From the NCBI RefSeq assembly GCF_029227915.1, contig NC_079884.1, positions 4,962,001 to 5,026,000 of the forward strand: a DNA stretch of 64,000 nt, given 5' to 3'. Each line of letters opens with the position of its first letter. Positions within the stretch are counted from its first letter, which is position 1. The translations under genes and the position numbers were made by a program. Below the pieces are notes generated by a model. It was not told where the DNA came from and did not search any database. It saw nothing but the letters and a program-made list of their open reading frames with translations. The DNA comes from Hydractinia symbiolongicarpus (taxonomy: Eukaryota > Cnidaria > Hydrozoa > Anthoathecata > Hydractiniidae). Shown here in pieces: positions 52,081 through 63,400 of this stretch.

Positions 52081-53245
52081 TTTCACCACTAAAACGCATA
52101 AGACTTGTAGTTTTTAAAAATGTTTTCATTTTTGATGAGACGCTGAATAAAAGAAGTTTAATCGCTGGCAAACGAAAACCCGCGATTTCCCGTATATCCT
52201 GGACTCGGCCCGTATAGTCAAAAGTATACAAAGAAAGAACCCAGGGAGTAAACTCATTTCCCAAACGATTTTTTAAATTATTATTTCACCACTAAAACGC
52301 ATGAGACTTGTAGTTTTCAAGAATGTTTTCATTTTTGATGAGACGCTGAATAAAAGCAGTTTAATCGCCGGCAAACGAAAACCCGCGATTTCCCGTAAAT
52401 CCCGGGCTTGGCCCGTATAGTCAAAAGTATACAAAGAAAGTACCCAGGGAGTGAACTCATTTCCCGAACAATTTTTTAAATTACTTTTTCACCACTAAAA
52501 CGCATGAGACTTGTAGTTTTCAAAAATGTTTTCATTTTTGATGAGACGCTGAATAAAAGCAGTTTAATCGCCGGCAAACGAAAACCTGCGATTTCCCTAA
52601 ATCCCGGACTCGGCCCGTATAGTCAAAAGTATACAAAGAAAGTACCCAGGGAGTAAACTCATTTCCCAAACGATTTTTTAAATTATTATTTCACCACTAA
52701 AACGCATGAGACTTGTAGTTTTCAAGAATGTTTTCATTTTTGATGAGACGCTGAATAAAAGCAGTTTTATCGCCGGCAAACGAAAACCCGCGATTTCCCG
52801 TAAATCCCGGGCTTGGCCCGTATAGTCAAAAGTATACAAACAAAGTACCCAGGGAGAAATATCATTTCCCAAACGATTTTTTAAATTACTATTTCACCAC
52901 TAAAACGCATGAGACTTGTAGTTTTCAAGAATGTTTTCATTTTTGATGAGACGCTTAATGAAACAGGTTTAATCGCCGGCAAACGAAAACCCGCGATTTC
53001 CCGTAAATTTCGGGCTTGGCACGTATAGTCAAATGTATACAAAGAAAGTACCCTGTGAGTAAACTCATTTCCAGAACGATTTTATAAATTATTTTTTCAC
53101 CACTAAAACGCATAAGACCTGTAGTTTTTAAAAATGTTTTCATTTTTGATGAGACGCTGAATAAAAGAAGTTTAATCGCCGGCAAACGAAAACCCGAGGT
53201 TTCCCGTAAATCCCGGGCTTGGCCCGTATAGTCAAAAGTATACAA
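52081..53245 (+). repeat. Transitional satellite at right edge of central domain
   Basis: Monomers carry central-domain marks ('tcaagaatgttttc', 'cctggactcgg', 'ttccctaaatcccgg') but no whole HOR copy is kept. Private changes include 'gaaatatcatttcc' near 52857, 'aatttcgggcttggcacg' near 53006 and 'gattttataaatt' near 53080. After about 53245 the marks of the outer regions return. Confidence 0.7.
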
Positions 53246-56200
53246 AGATAGTACCCAGGGAGTAAACTCATTTCCCGAACGATTTTTTAATTTATTTTTT
53301 CACCACTAAAACGCATGAGACTTGTAGTTTTCAAAAATGTTTTCATTTTTGATGAGACGCTGAATAAAAGAAGTTTAATCGCCGGCAAACGAAAACCCGC
53401 GATTTCCCGTAAATCCCGGACTCGGCCCGCATAGTCAAAATATACAAAGAAAGTACCCAGGGAGTAAACTCATTTCCCGAACGATTTTTTAAATTATTTT
53501 TTCACCACTAAAACGCATGAGACTTGTAGTTTTTAAGAATGTTTTCATTTTTGATGAGACGGTGAATAAAAGAAGTTTAATCGCCGGCAAACGAAAACCC
53601 GCGATTTCCCGTAAATCCCGGACACGGCCCGTATAGTCAAAAGTATACAAAGAAAGTACCCAGGGAGTAAACTCATTTCCGGAACGATTTTTTAAGTTAT
53701 TTTTTCACCACTAAAACGCATGAGACTTGTAGTTTTCAGAAATGTTTTCATTTTTGATGAGACGCTTAATGAAAGTGGTTTAATCGCCAGCAAACGAAAA
53801 CCCGTGATTTCCCGTAAATCCCGGGCTTGGCCGGTATAGTCGAATGTATACAAAGAAAGTACCCTGTGAGTAAACTCATTTCAAAAACCATTTTTTAAAT
53901 TATCTTTTCACCACTAAAACGCATAAGACTTGTAGTTTTCAAAAATGTTTTCATTTTTGATGAGACGCTGAATAAAAGAAGTTTAATCGTCGGCAAACGA
54001 AAACCCGCCATTTCCCGTAAACCCCGGACTAGGTCCGTATAATCAAAAGTATACAAAGAAAGTACCCAGGGAGTAAACACATTTCCCGAACGACTTTTTA
54101 AATTATTTTTTCAGCACTAAAACGCATGAGACTTGTAGTTTTCAAAAATGTTTTCATTTTTGATGAGAGGCTTAATGAAAGAGGTTTAATCGCCGGCAAA
54201 CGAAAACCCGAGATTTCCCGTAAATCCCGGGCTTGGCCCGTATAGTCAAAAGTATACAAAGATAGTACCCAGGGAGTAAACTCATTTCCCGAACGATTTT
54301 TTAATTTATTTTTTCACCACTAAAACGCATGAGACTTGTAGTTTTCAAAAATGTTTTCATTTTTGATGAGACGCTGAATAAAAGAAATTTAATCGCCGGC
54401 AAACGAAAACCTGCGATTTCCCGTAAATCCCGGACTCGGCCCGTATAGTCAAAAGTATACAAAGAAAGTACCCAGGGAGTAAACTAATATCCCAAACGAT
54501 TTTTTGAATTATTATTTCACCACTAAAGCCCATGAGACTTGTAGTTTTTAAAAATGTTTTCATTTTTGATGAGACGCTGAATAAAAGAAGTTTAATCGCC
54601 GGCAAACGAAAACCCGCGATTTCCCGTAAATCCCGGACTCGGCCCGCATAGTCAAAATATACAAAGAAAGTACCCAGGGAGTAAACTCATTTCCCGAACG
54701 ATTTTTTAAATTATTTTTTCAGCACTAAAACGCATGAGACTTGTAGTTTTTAAAAATGTTTTCAGTTTTGATGAGACGGTGAATAAAAGAAGTTTAATCG
54801 CCGGCAAACGAAAATCCGCGATTTCCCGTAAATCCCGGACTCGGCCCGTATAGTCAAAAGTATACAAAGAAAGTACCCAGGGAGTAAACTCATTTCCGGA
54901 ACGATTTTTTAAGTTATTTTTTCACCACTAAAACGCATGAGACTTGTAGTTTTCAGAAATGTTTTCATTTTTGATGAGACGCTTAATGAAAGTGGTTTAA
55001 TCGCCAGCAAACGAAAACCCGTGATTTCCCGTAAATCCCGGGCTTGGCCGGTATAGTCGAATGTATACAAAGAAAGTACCCTGTGAGTAAACTCATTTCA
55101 AAAACCATTTTTTAAATTATCTTTTCACCACTAAAACGCATAAGACTTGTAGTTTTCAAAAATGTTTTCATTTTTGATGAGACGCTGAATAAAAGAAGTT
55201 TAATCGTCGGCAAACGAAAATCTGCGATTTCCCGTAAATCCCTGGACTCGGCCCGTATAGTCAAAAGTATAGAAAGAAAATACCCAGGGAGTAAACTCAT
55301 TTCCGGAACGATTTTTTAAGTTATTTTTTCACCACTAAAACGCATGAGACTTGTAGTTTTCACAAATGTTTTCATTTTTGATGAGAATGCTTAATGAAAG
55401 TGGTTTAATCGCCGGCAAACGAAAACCCGCGATTTCCCGTAAATCCCGGGCTTGACCGGTATAGTCGAATGTATACAAAGAAAGTACCCTGTGAGTAAAC
55501 TCATTTCAAAAACCATTTTTTAAATTATCTTTTCACCACTAAAACGCATAAGACTTGTAGTTTTCAAAAATGTTTTCATTTTTGATGAGACGCTGAATAA
55601 AAGAAGTTTAATCGCCGGCAAACGAAAACCCGCCATTTCCCGTAAACCCCGGACTAGGTCCGTATAATCAAAAGTATACAAAGAAAGTACCCAGGGAGTA
55701 AATTCATTTCCCGAACGACTTTTTAAATTATTTTTTCAGCACTAAAACGCATGAGACTTGTAGTTTTTAAAAATGTTTTCATTTTTGATGAGACGCTGAA
55801 TAAAAGACGTTTAATCGCCGGCAAACGAAAACCTGCCATTTTCCGTAAACCCCGGACTCGGCCCGCATAGTCAAAATATACAAAAAAATTACCCAGGGAG
55901 TAAACTCATTTCCTGAACGATTTTTTAAATTATTTTTTCACCACTAAAACGCTTGAGACTTGTAGTTTTCAAAAATGTTTTAATTTTTGATGAGACGCAG
56001 AATAATAGAAGTTTAATCGTCGGCAAACGTAAACCCGCGATTTCCCGTAAATCCCGGACTCGGCCCGTATAGTCAAAGGTATACAAGGAAAGTACCCAGT
56101 GAGTAAACTCATTTCCCGAACGAATTTTTAAATTATTTTTTCACCACTAAAATGCATGAGACTTGTAGTTTTCAGAAATGTTATCATTTTTGATGAGACG

Positions 56201-56569
56201 CTTAATGAAATTGGTTTAATCGCCGGCAAACGAAAACCCGTGATTTCCCGTAAATCCCGGGCTTGGCCCGTATAGTCGAATGTATACAAAGAAAGTACCC
56301 TGTGAGTAAACTCATTTCCAAAACGATTTTTTAAATTATCTTTTCACCACTAAAACGCTTGAGACGTGTAGTTTTCAAAAATGTTTTTATTTTTGATGAG
56401 ACGCTGAATAAAAGAAGTTTAATCGCCGGCAAACGAAAACCCGCCATTTCCCGTAAACCCCGAACTCGGCCCGCATAGTCAAAAGTATACAAAGAAAGTA
56501 CCCAGGGAGTAAACTCATTTCCCGAACGATTTTTTAAATTATTTTTTCACCACTAAAACGCATGAGACT
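53246..56569 (+). repeat. Outer-type satellite region with C and D monomers
   Basis: Variants seen at 0-9 kb return here: 'gacggtgaat', 'caaaaaccattttttaaatt', 'ctaggtccgtataatc', 'cagcactaaaacgc', 'gcatagtcaaaatatac' and 'cgcagaataatagaag'. The part 53.5-54.6 kb recurs at 62.85-64.0 kb at an offset of 9332 bp (46 monomers). No gene is seen. Confidence 0.8.
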
Positions 56570-58193
56570 TGTAGTTTTCAAAAATGTTTTCATTTTTGAT
56601 GAGACGCTGAATAAAAGAAGTTTAATCGCCGGTAAACGAAAACCTTCGATTTCCCGTAAATCCCGGACTCGGCCCGTATAGTCAAAAGTATACAAAGAAA
56701 GTACCCAGGGTGTAAACTCATTTCCCGAACGATTTTTTAAATTATTATTTCACCACTAAAGCCCATGAGACTTGTAGGATTCAAAAATATTTTCATTTTT
56801 GATGAGACGCTGAATAAAAGAAGTTTAATCGCCGGCAAACGAAAACCCGTGACTTCCCGTAAATCCCGGACTCGGCCCGTATAGTCAAAAGTATACAAAG
56901 AAAGTACCCAGGAAGTAAACTCATTTCCCGAACGATTTTTTAAATTATTATTTCACCACTAAAGGCCATGAGACTTGTAGTATTTAAAAATATTTTCATT
57001 TTTGATGAGACGCTGAATAAAAGAAGTTTAATCGCCGGCAAACGAAAACCCGCGACTTCCCGTAAATCCCGGACTCGGCCCGTATAGTCAAAAGTATACA
57101 AAGAAAGTACCCAGGGAGTAAACTCATTTCCCGAACGATTTTTTAAATTATTATTTCACCACTAAAGCCCATGAGACTTGTAGTATTTAAAAATATTTTC
57201 ATTTTTGATGAGACGCTGAATAAAAGAAGTTTAATCGCCTGCAAACGAAAACCCGCGACTTCCCGTAAATCCCGGACTCGGCCCGTATAGTCAAAAGTAT
57301 ACAAAGAAAGTACCCAGGGAGTAAACTCATTTCTCGAACGATTTTTTAAATTATTTTTTCACCACTAAAACGCATGAGACTTGTAGTTTTCAAAAATGTT
57401 TTCATTTTTGATGAGACGCTGAATAAAAGAAGTTTAATCGCCGGTAAACGAAAACCTGCGATTTCCCGTAAATCCCGGACTCGGCCCGTATAGTCAAAAG
57501 TATACAAAGAAAGTACCCAGGGTGTAAACTCATTTCCCGAACGATTTTTTAAATTATTATTTCACCACTAAAGCCCATGAGACTTGTAGGATTTAAAAAT
57601 ATTTTCATTTTTGATGAGACGCTGAATAAAAGAAGTTTAATCGCCGGCAAACGAAAACCCGTGACTTCCCGTAAATCCCGGACTCGGCCCGTATAGTCAA
57701 AAGTATACAAAGAAAGTACCCAGGGAGTAAACTCATTTCCCGAACGATTTTTTAAATTATTATTTCACCACTAAAGGCCATGAGACTTGTAGTATTTAAA
57801 AATATTTTCATTTTTGATGAGACGCTGAATAAAAGAAGTTTAATCGCCGGCAAACGAAAACCCGCGACTTCCCGTAAATCCCGGACTCGGCCCGTATAGT
57901 CAAAAGTATACAAAGAAAGTACCCAGGGAGTAAACTCATTTCCCGAACGATTTTTTAAATTATTATTTCACCACTAAAGCCATTGAGACTTGTAGTATTT
58001 AAAAATATTTTCATTTTTGATGAGACGTTGAATAAAAGAAGTTTAATCGCCGGCAAACGAAAACCCGCGACTTCCCGTAAATCCCGGACTCGGCCCGTAT
58101 AGTCAAAAGTATACAAAGAAAGTACCCAGGGAGTAAACTCATTTCTCGAACGATTTTTTAAATTATTTTTTCACCACTAAAACGCATGAGACT
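56570..58193 (+). repeat. 4-mer HOR rich in F monomers, two tandem copies (period 812 bp)
   Basis: Copy 1 is 56570-57381 and copy 2 is 57382-58193. 'ggtaaacg' lies at 56631 and 57443, and 'ggccatgag' at 56964 and 57776. 'cttgtaggatt' occurs once in each copy. Three of the four monomers in each unit carry the F-type 'aaaatattttc' change. There are few differences, for example 'ccttcgattt' against 'cctgcgattt'. Confidence 0.9.
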
Positions 58194-60424
58194 TGTAGTT
58201 TTCAAAAATGTTTTCATTTTTGATGAGACGCTGAATAAAAGAAGTTTAATAGCCGGCAAACGAAAACCTGCGATTTCCCATAAATCCCGGATTCGGCCCG
58301 TATAGTCAAAAGTATACAAAGAAAGTACCCGGGGTGTAAACTCATTTCCCGAACGATTTTTTAAGCTGTTATTTCACCACTAAAGCCCATGAGACTTGTA
58401 GTTTTTAAAAATGTTTTCATTTTTGATGAGACGCTGAATAAAAGAAGTTTAATTGCCGGCAAACGAAAACCCGCGACTTCCCGTATATCCCGGACTCGGC
58501 CCGTATAGTCAAAAGTATACAAAGAAAGTACCCAGGGAGTAAACTCATTTCCCGAACGATTTTTTAAATTATTATTTCACCACTAAAGCCCATGAGACTT
58601 GTAGTATTTAAAAATATTTTCATTTTTGATGAGACGCTGAATAAAAGAAGTTTAATCGCCGGCAAACGAAAACCCGCGACTTCCCGTAAATCCCAGACTC
58701 GGCCCGTATAGTCAAAAGTATACAAAGAAAGTACCCAGGGAGTAAACTCATTTCTCGAACGATTTTTTAAATTATTTTTTCACCACTAAAACGCATGAGA
58801 CTTTTAGTTTTCAAAAATGTTTTCATTTTTGATGAGACGCTGAATAAAAGAAGTTTAATAGCCGGCAAACGAAAACCTGCGATTTCCCATAAATCCCGGA
58901 CTCGGCCCGTATAGTCAAATGTATACAAAGAAAGTACCCGGGGTGTAAACTCATTTCCTGAACGTTTTTTAAGCTATTATTTCACCACTAAAGCCCATGA
59001 GACTTGTAGTTTTTAAAAATGTTTTCATTTTTGATGAGACGCTGAATAAAAGAAGTTTAATTGCCGGCAAACGAAAACCCGCGACTTCCCGTATATCCCG
59101 GACTCGGCCCGTATAGTCAAAAGTATACAAAGAAAGTACCCAGGGAGTAAACTCATTTCCCGAACGATTTTTTAAATTATTATTTCACCACTAAAGCACA
59201 TGAGACTTGTAGTATTTAAAAATATTTTCATTTTTGATGAGACGCTGAATAAAAGAAGTTTAATCGCCGGCAAACGAAAACCCGCGACTTCCCGTAAATC
59301 CCGGACTCGGGCCGTATAGTCAAAAGTATACAAAGAAAGTACCCAGGGAGTAAACTCATTTCTCGAACGATTTTTTAAATTATTTTTTCACCACTAAAAC
59401 GCATGAGACTTGTAGTTTTCAAAAATGTTTTCATTTTTGATGAGACGCTGAATAAAAGAAGTTTAATAGCCGGCAAACGAAAACCTGCGATTTCCCATAA
59501 ATCCCGGACTCGGCCCGTATAGTCAAAAGCATACAAAGAAAGTACCCGGGGTGTAAACTCATTTCCCGAACGATTTTTTAAGCTATTATTTCACCACTAA
59601 AGCCCATGAGACTTGTAGTTTTTAAAAATGTTTTCATTTTTGATGAGACGCTGAATAAAAGAAGTTTAATTGCCGGCAAACGAAAACCCGCGACTTCCCG
59701 TATATCCCGGACTCGGCCCGTATAGTCAAAAGTATACAAAGAAAGTACCCAGGGAGTAAACTCATTTGCCGAACGATTTTTTAAATTAATTTTCACCACT
59801 AAAACGCATGAGACTTGTAGTTTTCAGAAATGTTTTCATTTTTGATGAGACGTTTAATGAAAGTTGTTTAATCGCCAGCAAACAAAAACCCGCGATTTCC
59901 CGTAAATCCCGGGCTTGGCCCGTATAGTCGAATGTATACAAAGAAAGTACCCTGTGAGTAAACTCATTTCCGAAACGATTTTTTCAATTATCTTTTCACC
60001 ACTAAAACGCATGAGACTTGCAGTTTTCAAAAATGTTTTCATTTTTGATGAGACGCTTAATGAAACAGGTTTAATCGCCGGCAAACGAAAACCCGCGACT
60101 TCCCGTAAATCCCGGACTCGGCCCGTATAGTCAAAAGTATACAAAGAAAGTACCCAGGGAGTAAACTCATTTCCCGAACGATTTTTTAAATTATTATTTC
60201 ACCACTAAAGCCCATGAGACTTGTAGTATTTAAAAATATTTTCATTTTTGATGAGACGCTGAATAAAAGAAGTTTAATCGCCGGCAAACGAAAACCCGCG
60301 ACTTCCCGTAAATCCCGGACTCGGCCCGTATAGTCAAAAGTATACAAAGAAAGTACCCAGGGAGTAAACTCATTTCTCGAACGATTTTTTAAATTATTTT
60401 TTCACCACTAAAACGCATGAGACT
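58194..60424 (+). repeat. 3-mer HORs (609, 608 bp) followed by a 5-mer (1014 bp)
   Basis: The units begin at 58194, 58803, 59411 and 60425. All share 'tttaatagccgg' and 'cccataaatcc' in the first monomer and 'aagct(a/g)ttatttcacc' at the first junction. The 608-bp unit has lost one base ('gaacgttttttaagct' near 58958). The 1014-bp unit is the 3-mer plus an inserted B pair, with 'gaaagttg' then 'gaaacagg'. It shows how a HOR grows by taking in whole monomers. Confidence 0.85.
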
Positions 60425-63400
60425 TGTAGTTTTCAAAAATGTTTTCATTTTTGATGAGACGCTGAATAAAAGAAGTTTAATAGCCGGCAAACGAAAACCT
60501 GCGATTTCCCATAAATCCCGGACTCGGCCCGTATAGTCAAAAGTATACAAAGAAAGTACCCGGGGTGTAAACTCATTTCCCGAACGATTTTTTAAGCTAT
60601 TATTTCACCACTAAAGCCCATGAGACTTGTAGTTTTTAAAAATGTTTTCATTTTTGATGAGACGCTGAATAAAAGAAGTTTAATTGCCGGCAAACGAAAA
60701 CCCGCGACTTCCCGTATATCCCGGACTCGGCCCGTATAGTCAAAAGTATACAAAGAAAGTACCCAGGGAGTAAACTCATTTCCCGAACGATTTTTTAAAT
60801 TAATTTTCACCACTAAAACGCATGAGACTTGTAGTTTTCAGAAATGTTTTCATTTTTGATGAGACGTTTAATGAAAGTTGTTTAATCGCAAGCAAACAAA
60901 AACCCGCGATTTCCCGTAAATCCCGGGCTTGGCCCGTATAGTCGAATGTATACAAAGAAAGTACCCTGTGAGTAAACTCATTTCCGAAACGATTTTTTCA
61001 ATTATCTTTTCACCACTAAAACGCATGAGACTTGCAGTTGTCAAAAATGTTTTCATTTTTGATGAGACGCTTAATGAAACAGGTTTAATCGCCGGCAAAC
61101 GAAAACCCGCGATTTCCCGTAAATCCCGGGCTTGGCCCGTATAGTCGAATGTATACAAAGAAAGTACCCTGTGAGTAAACTCATTTCCAGAACGATTTTT
61201 TAATTTATTTTTTCAACACTAAAACGCATGAGACTGGTAGTTTTCAAAAATGTTTTCATTTTTGATGAGAGGCTTAATGAAAGAGGTTTAATCGCCGGCA
61301 AACGAAAACCCGAGATTTCCCGTAAATCCCGGGCTTGGCCCGTATAGTCAAAAGTATACAAAGATAGTACCCAGGGAGTAAACTCATTTCCCGAACGATT
61401 TTTTAATTTATTTTTTCACCACTAAAACGCATGAGACTTGTAGTTTTCAAAAATGTTTTCATTTTTGATGAGACGCTGAATAAAAGAAATTTAATCGCCG
61501 GCAAACGAAAACCTGCGATTTCCCGTAAATCCCGGACTCGGCCCGTATAGTCAAAAGTATACAAAGAAAGTACCCAGGGAGTAAACTAATATCCCAAACG
61601 ATTTTTTGAATTATTATTTCACCACTAAAGCCCATGAGACTTGTAGTTTTTAAAAATGTTTTCATTTTTGATGAGACGCTGAATAAAAGAAGTTTAATCG
61701 CCGGCAAACGAAAACCCGCGATTTCCCGTAAATCCCGCACTCGTCCCGTATAGTCAAAAGTATACAAAGAAAGTACCCAGGGAGTAAACGCATTTCCGGA
61801 ACGATTTTTTAAGTTATTTTTTCACCACTAAAACGCATGAGACTTGTAGTTTTCAGAAATGTTTTCATTTTTGATGAGACGCTTAATGAAAGAGGTTTAA
61901 TCGCCGGCAAACGAAAACCCGAGATTTCCCGTAAATCCCGGGCTTGGCCCGTATAGTCAAAAGTATACAAAGATAGTACCCAGGGAGTAAACTCATTTCC
62001 CGAACGATTTTTTAAATTAATTTTCTCCACTAAAACGCATGAGACTTGTAGTTTTCAGAAATGTTTTCATTTTTGATGAGACGTTTAATGAAAGTTGTTT
62101 AATCGCCGCAAACAAAAACCCGCGATTTCCCGTAAATCCCGGGCTTGGCCCGTATAGTCGAATATATACAAAGAAAGTACCCTGTGAGTAAACTCATTTC
62201 CGAAACGATTTTTTCAATTATCTTTTCACCACTAAAACGCATGAGACTTGCAGTTTTCAAAAATGTTTTCATTTTTGATGAGACGCTTAATGAAACAGGT
62301 TTAATCGCTGGCAAACGAAAACCCGCGATTTCCCGTAAATCCCGGGCTTGGCCCGTATAGTCGAATGTATACAAAGAAAGTACCCTGTGAGTAAACTCAT
62401 TTCCAAAACCATTTTTTAAATTATCTTTTCACCACTAAAACACATAAGACTTGTAGTTTTCAAAAATGTTTTTATTTTTGATGAGACGCTGAATAAAAGA
62501 AGTTTAATCGCCGGCAAACGAAAACCCGCCATTTCCCGTAAACTCCGGACTAGTTCCGTATAATCAAAAGTATACAAAGAAAGTACCCAGGGAGTAAACT
62601 CATTTCCCGAACGACTTTTTAAATTATTTTTTCAGCACTAAAACGCATGAGACTTGTAGTTTTTAAAAATGTTTTCATTTTTGATGAGACGCTGAATAAA
62701 AGACGTTTAATCGCCGGCAAACGAAAACCCGCCATTTCCCGTAAACCCCGGACTCGGCCCGCATAGTCAAAATATACAAAGAAAGTACCCAGGGAGTAAA
62801 CTCATTTCCCGAACGATTTTTTAAATTATTTTTTCAGCACTAAAACGCATGAGACTTGTAGTTTTTAAAAATGTTTTCATTTTTGATGAGACGGTGAAAA
62901 AAAGAAGTTTATTCGCCGGCAAACGAAAACCCGCAGATTCCCGTAAATCCCGGACTCGGCCCGTATAGTCAAAAGTATACAAAGAAAGTACCCAGGGAGT
63001 AAACTCATTTCCGGAACGATTTTTTAAGTTATTTTTTCACCACTAAAACGCATGAGACTTGTAGTTTTCAGAAATGTTTTCATTTTTGATGAGACGCTTA
63101 ATGAAAGTGGTTTAATCGCCAGCAAACGAAAACCCGTGATTTCCCGTAAATCCCGGGCATGGCCGGTATAGTCGAATGTATACAAAGAAAGTACCCTGTG
63201 AGTAAACTCATTTCAAAAACCATTTTTTAAATTATCTTTTCACCACTAAAACGCATAAGACTTGTAGTTTTCAAAAATGTTTTCATTTTTGATGAGACGC
63301 TGAATAAAAGAAGTTTAATCGTCGGCAAACGAAAACCCGCCATTTCCCGTAAACCCCGGACTAGGTCCGTATAATCAAAAGTATACAAAGAAAGTACCCA

